From positions 6,804,157-6,868,156 of the forward strand of contig OU015566.1 in assembly GCA_907165135.1 (NCBI GenBank): a stretch of 64,000 nucleotides of DNA, read 5' to 3'. Origin of the DNA: Oikopleura dioica. Its lineage: Eukaryota > Chordata > Appendicularia > Copelata > Oikopleuridae. The position numbers were made by a program, and so were the translations under genes. Within the stretch, counting starts at the first letter, position 1. Each line of letters opens with the position of its first letter. This document shows, one piece after another, positions 12,101 to 24,650 of this stretch. The notes below the pieces were generated by a model. That model was given only the letters and a program-made list of their open reading frames with translations, ran no database searches and was not told where the DNA came from.

Positions 12101-15100
12101 ATTGAAAAAAAGAAGGTGAAAAGAGCTACTAACAAAGAAGCGGAACCTGTTTCTCTCGGTTTCTTTGTTGAAGCCACTTTGAGGTTGGGGAGCAAAATAC
12201 CACTCGGGCGGGTATTTGAGAGTTCGTGTTCGATTGAACTTCCTCAATTATTCACAGAGAGAACACACGTTTTAATCAATTTTTGATAAGTAAATGAATA
12301 GCAAAGGCACTGGAAAACTGCCACCGATGAAAGCTAATTCTCTAATTCACCTATCGACCCTCTTTTCTCTCTTTGCAAAAGAAAAAAGGGAAGATCACCC
12401 TATTGTATATACTGAGTTACTGTACCTCACTCTCGTATAGAACGAGGTCGCCTGTGCACTGAATAATATAAGATTTATAACTTGATATACAGGCAGCTAC
12501 CTCAATATTTCTTAAAAGCCATAAGAGGCTTGGTGCAAATAACTGTACTTTTCTGTCGATTGATTGTTAAACTGTAGATTACCTGTGGTTTCAGTGGCTG
12601 GACTTGCAGGTGTATCTTTTCTTGGTCGCTCGCCTTGATAAGCCGGATCACAGTCTGGTGCGAGCTCTTTACAGTACTCTGGCCATTCACCTTGAAAAAA
12701 ATGGATAATGGAGGGAGAGAGTGCTTATGGGGGATTATCGGATAAAAATATCCGGTTTTCCGGTTTCAGTCCCGCTGAAACAATCCCACACGACGTCTGA
12801 CCAACTAACGAGCGGGATCATGTTTGCTCCCTGGCTCGCGCTTCTCCCTCGGGCCATCAAAAGAAAGGGTTGAAGTTTTCTGCTCAGAAGAGGAAAATTA
12901 CATTTATTTCGGCAGAGATGTATCTATCTATTTAATTGACTCCATTACTATTTCAGGAAAAGTTTCAGCAAATTGTGAATATGAAGAAATAGTTCGATTA
13001 TTAATTGAAAATAACGTCGGTGAACTATTTTACTACAATAGAAATAACGAACTTTCCTTTGGTCTTTAGAAAGTAGACATTATAGGAAGAAGGGTAACGC
13101 GGAGAAGATTATGATAAACTTGACTTTCTAAAGCAGCTCAAGTTTAGTCGGTGCCCACGCAGTTGCGTTGAGTTTTCATGCTAATGACCGTCAAATTATG
13201 CAAATATCCAGTTATCCGGCCGAAAAACTAGGACCGGGCCCACTTTAGAACTTCTCTCTATATTTACCTTGATAATTCGATCGCCAAATTTGAGTCCTGC
13301 CGCTTCAGCTGGGCTGCCTTCATCAACGCTCTTGACGTAAGTACCTCTTGGCAGGTCAAAGCCGCGATGCGAAATTTCTGAATAATCGACGAGCGTAAGG
13401 CCGAGGGAGCCATTTGGCGCACTAGGTCGAGCGATCGTGTACGGCTGCGGTGGATTCCACAGTGCGTCCCGCTCGTCGTCCGTTGTGGCTTCTGTCAGAT
13501 AAGCGTCCGAGAGTCCAGCTGAGCTGGGCACGCGATCTACCGTAGCTACAGGTTCTTCGACAACAGCAGCAGCTGCTTGTTCGGAGGCGAGGCGATCCGT
13601 AGATGGGAGATATTGGAGAATAACAGTCGAGGAGTGGTAGGAATGATGGCGGATGAGCTGGCGAGCCTTCTCTGTCTCGAGCCCGGCAACGTCTGAATCA
13701 TTGACAGACACGATAATATCCCCAGCTTCCAGCTCGCCATGCTTGGCTACGGCGCCGTTGGAAATCACGCTGCGAATGACAAGGCCTCTGTTGAGCGTGT
13801 CAGGAGAAACGGTGATGCCCAGACTTGCAGTTCCCTTGTTGATTCGAATCGTTCGAACTTCACGGGTGTCGATGATGCTTTCTGGTTCTTGAGGAAGGTC
13901 GGGCTCAGAGTCGGATGATGGAACGTTGAGTTTTTCGTCGTCCGTGGTGTCTTTTGTTTCCGCGATTTGAACGGGGACTTCTGGAATGCGTTTGATTTCG
14001 TGGGCAGTGTTGTCTTCTATGATTTCAACGATTGAATATGTTACAGAGAAAAGTAAGAGCAATGTTTTCTATCTATTAGTACATGCAAAGACAATCAATC
14101 AAGGAAGAGGTTTTTTGAACTTGATGAAGCATACCTTGTGGGAGAATTTGCGGCTCGTCAGGTTTAGTGTGGGAATGGATTGTAGTAGCAGAGACAATGG
14201 ACTCGACTACGGACTCTTGAGCGTCCGAAAAGATCGACTCGTTGTCGGTTGTTTCAGCGCCAGCTGAGTTGGACTCATGTTAGATACAAAGTACGACATG
14301 CAAGAAGGGTTAAATAATAGCTTATGATTAGCGAAGACATTCATGCATTGGTAAAAAATGATAAAGCAATACTTTTACCACATGAAAGTCTCATAGCAAT
14401 TTTGATGATTAAAGCGCTCTTACGTTTGACCTGGATGACCGGAAGAAGCTCTCGCTCAGGCTCACGCTCCACGGGCGGCGGAGAAGGCGATCGCGACTTT
14501 TGAACTTCGGGCTCCGGTGAAGGAGATTTTGGAGGTGGCGTCGGAGGAACCTAGGAAGAAAATTATCAGATTTTTGATGAAATTTAAACTTTTTTCCGAG
14601 ATGTAATCACACATTTTGAAAAAAGAAAAAAAATTATCAAGAGCTCATTCAAATTATTCGAAATCTAAACAGTTCAATCGCTAACTGTTTTTGGCCCAGT
14701 CGTTGGTGAGATTCAGAGAGCATTTCAAATCGAGGTGTGCACTGTGGTAAGCCGAAAGCGTCAGGGACCTCTTCCATGATTCGGACATCTTCGAGATTTT
14801 CGCGGAAGTGGACAGATTTTTCAAGATCGTGATGATGCTTTTCAGGCTCTTGGAATTCTTCTTTTGGGGGAGTAGCTGGAGGCGCTGGAGCAGGTTTTTC
14901 ATCTTCTGACGTTGAAGATGAGCTGTCAGAGAGATCTTCAGTAAGTTTCGGTGCAGTTTCGAAGTTTTTATCCTCTTCTTCAAGTTTTTCTTTTACAACA
15001 ATCGCCCCGAGAAGCGCTGCTTGTTTCTTGCCAGCTTCTACTTCATCCTCAACAGTTTCCTCGACGGTTACCGTCTCTTCAACCTTAATAGTCTCGTGAA

Positions 15101-18100
15101 CAGATGCGCTGGAATCACTCTCAGTATCAGTCTCATTTTCAGTGCCCTCAAACGATTTGTGCGGTTCGACAAATGGTGTCGAGTTTTCTGTCAACTCTTC
15201 GACAGATTCATTGACGGTTTCTTTTGAAGCAAGTTCTTTCAGCACTGCGCCGCCAATTATTGCTTTTCCAGGAGTAGGTGAGGCTGAGTCGGGTTTCGGA
15301 GCCGATTTAACGATTGCAGAGGACTCGACGGTCTCCACAGTTTCGATTATTTCGACCATTTCATCTTCGATAGTAGAATCGGACGATGTCGAGCTAGATT
15401 CAATCTCTTGAACAGGTTGTACTGGTTTGTCAAGGGAAATCGCAGCCATTATTTCTTCGTAGGATGGATCTTTTAGGGCTGGTTCCTTGGGACCTGCTTG
15501 CTGTTCTGCGGCTTCGTCTTCTGAAGACGACGAGGATGAGGTTTCGAACTTGATAAGCTGCTCTTCTTTTACTTCTGTGATTGTTTCCACGACTTCTTCC
15601 GTTGTATCTGGCTTTTCTTCCTCTTCCGCTTCATTTTTCAACTCATAAACATCTTCTTCAGTCGTTGAAGAATCATAATCTTCATCATGCGCTTCTTGCT
15701 CTTTTTTGGAGATAATGATAGCAGCTGCAAGGTGCTTCTTTTTCTCCTCTTCTTCATCAGATTCTTCAGAATCCGACACACTGTCAGACGAAAGCGCTGG
15801 TTTGACATCTGTGGTAGGCATCGGTTCAGGAGTGAGGGTTCTTAAAATTATGTAATAGAAACACGAGTTCGCTGATATTGATTCTTACCTATTCGAGTCT
15901 GAATCGCTCCACTGACCTTCAGATACAGATGTATCCAGCTGCTTGTTTTCTGCTTCCACGATAGACTTACTCCACTGACCTTCGGAAACCGACGTCTCAT
16001 CGCCATCTTTCTTCTCTTCCACGAGACTCTGATTAAAAGTTCCTCTTGAGATAGAAGACTCTGCATCGGACTTTTCCCAGTCTCCCTCTGAAACAGAAGT
16101 TTCATCAGCGTCATTCTGTTTTTCCGCGATGGACTGGTCAAAAGTTCCGTTTGATACTGAACTATCTTCATTCTCATATTGCGCAATCGGACGGGGAGGA
16201 GGGAGAGTTGGAAGGCGCTCTCCTCGTTCTACCAGAAGCTCCAGCCTTGAACCAGCATTCTTCAGCATATCGACAACATCCTTTATTTCATAGCCCTCGA
16301 CTTCCCGCTCATCGATTGATTTGATGACATCGTTGGGTTTCAAAAAGGCCTTCGCAGCGGGAGAGTCATCACCAACAACGCTTACAACAATTGATTCATC
16401 GACCTTTCTAATGCCAAATCCAAAGCCAGGCTCATCGGGGAATTTTACAATAAGAATCTTTGTAAAAATCTCATCGCGAACAGCAAGTGTCAGGAATGTT
16501 GAAGTTTTAATGACTTCAATTACTTCGGTGATTTCCATGTCATTAACTGATTGGCCATTGATAGAGACGATTTCGTTCCCAGACAAAAGAGCTTCTGACG
16601 ATGGAGAATCATGGGAGACTGATTGCACGATAAGACGATTGTTGATTTCGGCGACGCCGAAGCCGAACTTTTCATCTTGCTCTTTCGACACTCGAATAAT
16701 GCGACCATAAGCAGGGCGAACAACATTGTGGTAATGGTCTTGCTGGACAACTTCAGTTTTTTCTTCAACAATTGTTTCTGTTGCTTCTTCGACAGTATCT
16801 TCCTCGATTTCTACAGTAGTTTCTTCTGATCGCCGGACCTTCAAAACGATAAATTCAGTCGCTGAACTAATCAGTTCATAAATAGCCTTCAATTCCATCT
16901 CATCAACTTGCATATCTCCAATAAACACAATCTGATCTCCAACGAGAAGACCCGCCTGCTCGGAAGCGCTGTTTGGGTTGATGTGCTGTACTCTTATTCC
17001 ATCGCTCTTGTGGATGGCGAAACCGTAGGATTGATCTCGCACGACCTTAATTTCTAGTAGATCGCTATCGGGCTTTGGCTTTTGTTGCTGAGAAGCGACA
17101 GAGATAGCAGCTGCGGAAAGGACAGCTTTGTTGAAGCCAGCGGCTTTTTCATTAATCGCGCGATCTTCTGAGGACAGAGAGGACTCACTGGAAGAGTCTG
17201 AGAATCTAGTTTCAACGGGAATAACTTGCGTTGTCTCCTGGACCGTCACGGTCTCTTCGACCACTTCTTCATCTGTGCTACTCGAGTAGATACTGGCATT
17301 GTCGTGATTGATTTCAATGGGAGGGATAAGAGGAGGAACTGGTGGTAAGCTTTCAACAGGAGGTGGCCCAGAAGCTCTGTGTAAAAATAGAACAACAACT
17401 CCGTCCGCTTTCTTGATCTCTTCCAGCGCCGACTGAACATTGTTCTGATCCAAGGCTACTCCATTGATCATTATGATCTGGTCGTCAATTTCCAGTCCAG
17501 AGTTATCTGCAGGTGTATCTTCGTTGATACTTTTGATTAAAATCTTTCCGTCACGCTGACATACACCAAAGCCGTACGTCACATTTCTGACGATTTTGAT
17601 TTCAAAGCCATCGAGTGGAACAGCGGTGGGAGTTTCTAAAATATCGCTCTTTTCAGAATCACTATCGGATGATGACGACGATGATGATGAAATCGACAAG
17701 GTACGAGTGACGTCGTTGCGACCGACTTTGAGATTAACTTGGGTTGGATTGGATTTGAGGAGATCCATGATCTCGCGCGACTCCAAATGGTGAACTGGCT
17801 GATGGTTGACTTCGAGAAGAATGTCTCCTTCCCGAATTGTTGAACGAGCTGCTGGTGTATCTTCTTTTATGGTTTTAATTGTCGGTTGTTCGTCAAACTC
17901 GAGTCCAAAGCCAAAAGTTTCATCTAAGAATTAGAAAAGATCCCTCAAAACAATCCTCTCACCTTCTCGCTTCGTAATAATAATATCGCTGATGAAAGCA
18001 AAATCGTTTTCGGAAACATTTTCAAGCCCTGGCTTAGCCATAACAAACGGCTCATCCTCGAAAACTTTCGTTTCTCTTTCTCCTTCTTCGGTGAAAAATG

Positions 18101-21100
18101 AGTCTTTTTTCGATTTTTTTACTCGTCGTCTTTTGAAAAAATTGATGTTTCGGAAAAATGAAAAACAGCCTCTTTTTCCAGCAGTGAAATTTTTCATTGT
18201 AACAAAAATGTGCAAGATCGACTTTTTGCAAACAGACAACCTTTCAAAAACAACCACGTGATTTAAGACAGTGCTGTCTTGAGTTCGAAAAAACGAGCCT
18301 GAGGGTAGTCGGTCTGGGCGAGTTCCTCTTTCTCGAGACACAACGATTTCTAATGAGTTTCCGGCTTCACTTTTGTCGAAGTCAAGAAACTGCGAACTAA
18401 CAGTTTATCGACAGTAAATAATATTCTTGACTTTTCCTAATGTACGCGATGGCTTTATGAATATCAGTCTCAGGGAACGGGCCAACAACCTGCTCATTGA
18501 TCATGATAATTTCATCATCATCGAGTAGTTTCTCATCCGCCACAGTGTCAACTTTAACATCGTTGACAACAATGTGGATCCTTCCATACTGATCTTCCGT
18601 CTTTCCAAGCGCAACACCAAGAGTTTCGCCAGTTTTTCGCTCAATTTTGACAAGCACCAGCTCTCGGCCATGCTCTTGTCCAGCGGCGAAAGCTGTTTCA
18701 ACCTCTGGTCGTCCCTCCGCCAAGGCCGCAAGGGCATGCGAATTATCCTCCTTTCAATTATGTATTTTCAAAAAATTTCAAAACAACATTTTCCAAATCA
18801 ATTCCTATAAATCCATGTTTTCAATTCTAGCTTCAGTTTTTTCTCTAATCAAAATCGAGAAAAATGAAGCTATTTTCTTTCAAAATGTGTGATGCCATCA
18901 AGCTAAGAAAATCAAATTTCCCAACACCAAATATTCAACTGCATGATTTCCAAGAAAAATCATACTGTAAGTGCCACAAAATGAAGAAACTTACGATCTG
19001 GATCGGCTGTTTGATAACAGGGGCCAGGGCTGCCATTTGATTTCGATTTTGCTCAAAGTTAATGGACTCTTCAATAACAGTTTCTTCGTTATCTTCGAGA
19101 ACCACAGGCTCATCCGCATCTTCATCGACCTTTCTGACGCCGATTTTGACGATTCCTGGAGGCAGACCCTTGAGGACTTCGACGCAATCTTTTAGTGAGT
19201 AAACTCGCATGTCAAACTTGATCTCATTGACTCGGATGATCTGATCGCCGGGCGAAAGGCGTCCGTCTTGATCAGCGACTCCTCCGGGAACCAAACCGCG
19301 GATTCTGAAAGTTCAAATAAATTAATATTCAAAATATAGATTCATTTGTACCTAATACTATTTGCTCCATCTCTATCCGGCGCGTCGAGAATGGAAAAGC
19401 CGAGGCCAGAATTGCCCTTTTCAAGCTCAATCCAAACCAAGTCGTCTTCTTCTTCAGAATCCTCCGAGCTGACGCTGCTGTCTTCTGAAACGACCACAGT
19501 CTTGCCGATCGAAGCAGCCACCATGTTGTCACTTGTGACCACAGTTGGCACATATTCAGACATTGACGTTCCCGGACTTGCGGCCCACGTGACGTTCTCC
19601 TCTTTTTGCACGGTTTCTTCTTCAACCTTTCTCCGGGCGCAGACGAGCACGACATGTTCAGGCAAAGATCTGATAATTTGCACAGCGGCGAGATGGTTCA
19701 TTCCAATCAGTTTTTCTCCGTTTACTTCAAGTACTTCATCTCCAGCTTTGATTCCCGTCTTTGTTCCGACGGGGCCAGAAGGAGACACGGATCGAATGAT
19801 ATGTTTAAATTGTCCTTCGCTCTCCAGGCCTTCTACGTCGATTCCAAGTCCGGCGTTTTCGTACTCTTTCGTCAACTCCCCGACCTGAAAAACAATGATA
19901 AAGCATGCAAATTCACAAGCACCAGGGGATTAAAGCACCATCTTAGGTCACCATGAATACAAAAAAGGATTACCCTATCTGCAGGTACAGGATCATCTGG
20001 CCCACTTTCAAGCGCTTCAAGAGAAATACCAAGCCCTTGGCCTGGCTCTCTCGCAACTTGTTCTGTCTAATTTGGATAAATTAAAGAATGAATGCGCCTC
20101 ACGCAATTTTATAAGACAAAAAAATCGATACTTACGATGATTTCGAATTTGTCGCCGACAATCTTTTGCCAATAATGGCTGAGTTGGGCGATTTGCTGAT
20201 CGGTGAGTCGGGTCGATTTTCGCTTTCGTCGAGAAAGGGTTAAATGGACCGAGTCGCCCGTATTCTGCAGCGCTTCCACGGCCTCTTCGGATCCAACTCC
20301 TTGTCCGTCAAGTCGAAGTCCATTCACAGCAATGATCTGATCACCAGCTTCAATTCGTCCGTCATTTGCCGCTGGCGAGCCAGGGGTAACAGCTTTGACA
20401 TAAATTCCATGCTGCGCGATTCCGGAAGATCCATCATTCACCCATCCTGCGATATGAATTCCAATTCCGCCGGCGTTCTTCGTCAATTCTACATCAAACA
20501 CCTCATCAGGCGACGTTTTCAACTGGTTAAAGGTTGGCAACTCGCCGCGGGCAATCTCTAGTTTGACCGTCGAGCCAGTTTCTTGCAGAATCGTCGCTGC
20601 TTCTTTTGAGCCCATTCCGGAGAGGTCGATATCGTTGATTTTGAGAATCGTATCTCCTGATTGAAGACGACCGTCTCGGTCTGCCAGGCCATCCGGAAGG
20701 ATCGTTTTAATCTGAACACCCGTGGCCTTTCCACCAACGATTCCGAAACCAAATCCGCTTCCTTCATTGTGCAACACGACGATTTCCGAGTGAGCCCAGC
20801 GCTTTTCAGCTGGTTTCAAATCGACTTCGGATGCTTGAGATTCAGAATCCGAAAAGCGCCCTGGCTGCCGAGGAATGGGACCACGTGCAATGATCAGGTG
20901 AACGGAGTCCTTTACAGCTTGAAGCGCTGCGATCGCTTCTGTGTGCGAGACACTTGGGCCGAGGGGCTTTCCGTTGATGACAAGAATCTGATCTGATTCC
21001 TTTAGTCGACCATCTTCATCGGTAATCGTGCCAGGTTGAATTTCTTGGACAAAGATGCCCAATTCGCCGCGATTCTCCGATTCCAGGCCGACGACAGAGA

Positions 21101-21766
21101 AACCAAGTGATGTCCCCACTTGTTTTTCGAGAGTGATGTGTTCGGTTTCCCGCCCGTTGGCCATTTTCTCGACGAAATCATCGATCCAGCTTGGATCGTC
21201 GACCGAAGATGCGGATGAGCTCGTGTATTCTTCGGCTTATCAAGAATTGAAAAGCAGAAATTTCTGCATTTATTGAAGATATATTATCGTTAAAATAAGG
21301 GTATTTCTCCATTAATTTGGGGAAATAAGAGGGGAAACCAACTGATAATGGGCATATTTGGGCCTCTTCATCCTGGGGGTTAATTTTTCTTTGTGAATAA
21401 TTTTTCATAAATGAGATCATTTTCGAGCTAAGCATTAGCAAATAATCTCGATTCCGCAAAATCAATTGATTTTGGCGATTAGCCGCTGTAGTAAAAACGA
21501 CGATGATCAATATTTGCATTTCAATTCATTCCTAAATGTCCGTTCTCGTCGATTTTGAATTCGGAAAATTCTTCTGGGTTTTCTTGGATTGTTTCTTTGA
21601 CCCTAGTGAGCGCCTTTTCTAAATGCAGGAGCTGGCGAAAGAGCGGATCGTTGATAAGCTGCTCTAGGCCGTCCAGGCCAGCTGCTTGGGCTCCGACTTG
21701 GGCTCGAATTCGCTGAAGCGCTCCGGCTACATCGTCGATTGAGGGAGATTGTTTCACCCCGGGCAT
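9137..21766 (-). CDS. MUPP1/PATJ-type multi-PDZ polarity scaffold: one L27 and about 19 PDZ domains
   Basis: First ATG 21766 opens an L27 domain (NDPLFRQLLHLEKAL), the Pals1-binding module of PATJ/MPDZ. PDZ domains follow at about 20.9-21.15, 20.55-20.8, 20.2-20.5, 19.6-19.9, 19.1-19.45, 18.4-18.7, 17.7-18.0, 17.35-17.6, 16.8-17.05, 16.5-16.7, 16.2-16.45, 13.6-13.85, 12.6-13.45 (split by an intron), 11.15-11.75, 10.6-11.0, 10.2-10.55, 9.9-10.15, 9.6-9.85 and 9.14-9.4 kb. A roughly 390-residue acidic Ser/Glu region (14.65-15.85 kb) separates PDZ11 from PDZ12. Vertebrate PATJ has about 10 PDZ and MUPP1 13, so this is an expanded version; PDZ7-11 form a self-similar block. Family role: apical junction scaffolding with Crumbs/Pals1. 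The join of L27 to PDZ1 needs a GA-AG intron (21236-21531). A split into two genes cannot be fully excluded. Confidence 0.85.
15890..16175 (-). repeat. Tandem peptide repeat in the PDZ scaffold (SVSEG-W units)
   Basis: Immediately after PDZ11 the protein runs through five units of about 20-28 residues built on [TS]-S-[VI]-S-x-G-x-[WF]-x-x-S: SSVSNGTFDQS, TSVSEGDWEKS, SSISRGTFNQS, TSVSEGQWSKS and TSVSEGQWSDS. F- and W-type units alternate at first and the last two are W-type, so the unit may have been a pair. The DNA repeats with it, which points to recent tandem duplication. The Ser/acid context looks like casein-kinase-type phosphorylation sites (inference). Confidence 0.8.
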
Positions 21767-22678
21767 TTTGGAAAAAGCCCAATTTACAGTCTGAATATGT
21801 AAAAGCATTTAATTTGAGTTCAACTGTGGTAAATTATTTTTTAAGATAAAATAATGTGTATTTTGCATTCTCCAGAATTGTCATCGAATCATTTTCAAGC
21901 AAGAAAAGAATCGTGATATGAGAAAAAGTAGTTTTGGATATGATAATCTTTGAACTACTTCGACGACATAGTGATCGAATTCGAATTTAAAATGTAATAA
22001 GAATCATTTTATAACGAACATACATGTATCTTTTTAAATAAAATTATAAATTTTTAGAAATCACGGACTTCAATGTGGCTCAAATGAAAATTCATTTGAA
22101 ACATAATTATGTTTTTTATCATCTTTAACAATAATTTTCGGTAAGTAAATTCATGGGCAACAAATTCGACTATTTAGTGCAACAGGTGATCAGAAAATAA
22201 GCAAACATTTCCAAAGTTATTTTAGGACAGAAAATTTAAATTCATTCTTCTGTTGAAAAAGTTTTATGGTTTCTTAATTTCTTCATTTTCATTTCTTCTT
22301 CAATCTCTATTTTTTTTCTCATAATATTAACAAATACCCATCATCGAAAAAAATATCATTTTATTGAAAAGAGAGAGCTGATTCTGAATCAGCGTTTTCT
22401 TTTTCTCAGCGATTGAAAACGAGAAAAGAGTGAAAGGGAGAGAATTCGCGTGGGCGAAATGGCTTACTGGCGCGATGCCACTTTCACTTCGCAAATTTCA
22501 AATTTCAATCCGTCTTTTTGGTATTTTAAAAATCAAGAAAAATAAAAGAGAAGAGGAATTTCGGGTTAATTTTTAACTCCTTGTCTGTTTCGATTCCTGG
22601 CCAGGTGAGCCAGTTTTTCTTTCTTTGCTTGAATTCAATATTTGCTCAATTTAGTAAATTTCATGCTGAAATGACTGT
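21767..22678. promoter_or_regulatory. Divergent intergenic region between the PDZ scaffold and MED18
   Basis: About 0.9 kb separates the two start codons, which point away from each other, so both promoters should lie here. The sequence is AT-rich. A Ser/Glu-neutral run of GAAA/TTTC words around 22370-22460 and a short GC-richer stretch near 22445-22490 are the only departures; no TATA box can be assigned with confidence. Confidence 0.45.
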
Positions 22679-23573
22679 ATGAAAAATGCTTGTAGAATGA
22701 ATTCGGGAAAGATGGGAGCAGCGGGCCTCGATCAGGAGATCGGGTACAATCCGATCTTGACCGCCACGGTCAAAAACGAGCAAGGAGTCCGAGATGTAGG
22801 AACGCTCTCAGAATATTCTCTCCAGGGTTCTGTAAAAGATGAATTTGTCGAAGACGTGAAGAACAGACTCAGAGGATTGTGCGATAACGTCGAATGCGAA
22901 CCGTTTATCGGTGAGTTTTGCAAATGATCGGATTTCCCTAAACCCCGGATTTCGCCACTGACGGAAATCAATACTGGTGGGAAAGACGTTTTGATTTCCG
23001 TCAACGGCAAAATTCGGGGTTTGTGAAAGCACGTTTTTGCAGGAAAATATTTGAACTTAAGACTGCTTTAGATCATGAAATCTCTTACTCCCTTCAATCT
23101 TCCTCCGGTAATGCTGTAACAATGCGTGTATCCCGTTCCTTGGCGCAAAGCAAAATGCCCTGGCAGTTGAAATACGTCGGAGCACTCGAAGTAGAAATTT
23201 ATTTTCAACCCTTTTTCATTTAAAATTCTAGACAGGCAAAAACAAATCTTGCCTGATGAGAAATCAAGTAACAGTCGGCTGCTCGGAAAACGTCACTTCT
23301 TTCCTGACAGAATTGGGATTCAGAGCTGACACGGAATTTCTCAGCAAAGGATATCTCTACAGAAAAGGGAGGATAAAAGTCGTTCTATCGAAGCTTTGCA
23401 AAATGAAAGAACCAGGACAGCATCAGGAACAGAATCTTTTGCCGCTGACGAAAAGTCATCTTGTGGAAGTTTCAGTTACGACCCTCACGGGTGGAGAAGA
23501 CCCAGGAAATGCTCTTAATCTTATCTTTTACGCGAACAGGCAGGATGATTGCAATCGTCAGCTGTGGAAGTAG
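22679..23573 (+). CDS. MED18: Mediator complex subunit 18
   Basis: Three exons. Exon 1 (22679-22914) contains LSEYSLQGSV and NRLRGLCDNVECEPF, matching the conserved opening of MED18 (EYLLQGSV; HRLRGLCDN). Exon 2 (23043-23187) has DHEISYSLQ and PWQLKYVGALE. Exon 3 (23229-23573) has NVTSFLTELGFRAD, SKGYLYRKGRIKVV and SHLVEVSVTT, matching the family blocks for the beta-barrel fold. Intron 2 is 41 bp. Intron 1 keeps frame only with a GTTTTG donor at 22915, not the nearby GTGAG. The start codon is one of three closely spaced in-frame ATGs (22679, 22697, 22712). MED18 belongs to the Mediator head module with MED20 and acts in RNA polymerase II transcription. Confidence 0.95.
22940..23022. repeat. 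Imperfect inverted repeat inside MED18 intron 1
   Basis: Arms at about 22940-22971 and 22991-23022 pair as AAACCCCGGATTTCGCC...GACGGAAATCAA against TTGATTTCCGTCAACGG...TTCGGGGTTT, with a loop of about 19 bases. The hairpin fills most of the 128-bp intron, much longer than the 41-bp intron 2. It could be a small MITE remnant or a structured intron. Confidence 0.7.
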
Positions 23574-24034
23574 ATAGTTATCTTAGAATAGAGGGTGCTG
23601 AACTTGCTATAAAAGCTGCTCAAGGTTTCAACTCATTTATTTTCAGACCTTTTTAAAATGAAACTGAAGAAACACATCCTGTTTAACCATCAATGAAATT
23701 TTTTATGTTGAGAGCATTTGACAGGCCCAGATCTAAAACATTTCGCGGAAATGCTGAAACCACAAGTGAAGCTTACAAAAGTCGATCACCGAGAAATTCA
23801 ATCACATACACGCCCAAATTTCTGAGCTAGAAATGGCTACTTCACTACACGATCTTCTTTTCAAAATAGAAGAGTCCACTGTTTCTTCTTTTCAATCGTA
23901 TAAGTGCAATAAAATCAACCAATTTATTTATTCGGAAATATGATATATTTTAGTCAAGAATAGAGTACATGGCTTGTGCGAATTCTGCAGGTTTTTTCAA
24001 GACAGTCTTGTTGCACTGATGTGTGTTATTTTAT
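23574..24034. other. Convergent 3' intergenic spacer
   Basis: Lies between the stop of MED18 (plus) and the stop of the first S100-like gene (minus), so it should hold both 3' UTRs. AATAAA-type words occur but nothing else is recognisable. Confidence 0.4.
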
Positions 24035-24326
24035 TCAGTGTTTGTGAATGCAACAAGTAGTCGCTGCAAGATAACTGACATACTCCATGAAATCTATTGA
24101 TTCGCTCTCATCCCAATCCAAATCCTTGAGGAGTTTTTCGCCAGTATCTTCATCACCTGCATGGAGGGCTGCATCTTGGAGAGAAGGAAACTCCTCTGGA
24201 ATAATCTTAAAGCAATTACGATCTCTAAATTCTAAAAGTACCTTCAATGAGACCTCTTAATTCCGCTTTATTAAGTTGCTTGTCTTCACCGGCTTGCTTG
24301 GCGAAAGTTTTGTAAATCAAAGTCAT
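24035..24326 (-). CDS. S100-like two-EF-hand protein, copy 1 (shifted start)
   Basis: Two exons joined at the position typical of S100 genes, between the EF-hands. Exon 1 from ATG 24326 reads MTLIYKTFAKQAGEDKQLNK; exon 2 ends KLLKDLDWDESESIDFMEYV. The canonical EF loop D-W-D-E-S-E-S-I-D-F-M-E keeps all acidic ligand positions. The other copies open MSALQSAM...; here the matching upstream codons (MGDLQ) are present but one base is missing before the shared frame, so translation must start at the internal ATG or the copy is damaged. Helix 1 of the N-terminal pseudo-EF-hand would then be short. S100 proteins are small Ca2+-dependent dimeric regulators. Confidence 0.65.
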
Positions 24327-24650
24327 TGTTGCTGCAGATCACCCATACTCTCAATAGCTTACGGACTTCTCTCTTATAAAGATATGGATGAAACGAAGAG
24401 AATACGGCAGTTTTATACAAAAATAACTTCCGGTTTAATAAGACGCTATGCATCCTTGCTTCATAAATGTCTATTTTTATCTTTTTTTAAAAACGTATCT
24501 AATTTTCCATAAGTATACCTTATAATGTATTATAGCACTTATTTATCATCAAATTTTCAATATCGAGAAGTTAATTTATGCAGGCTTTTAATCATATTCG
24601 TGCAGAGATTTGCAGAAATTAACTCCTGTTTCAGTCCTTTTTTAATTTTT

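Noticed and set aside
17931-18341. Minus-strand ORF starting at a Met upstream of PDZ7 as a separate gene
   Set aside because: Its 3' part (NDFAFISDIIITKREGE) is a PDZ7 exon that splices to DETFGFGLEF; the rest is intron or a linker.
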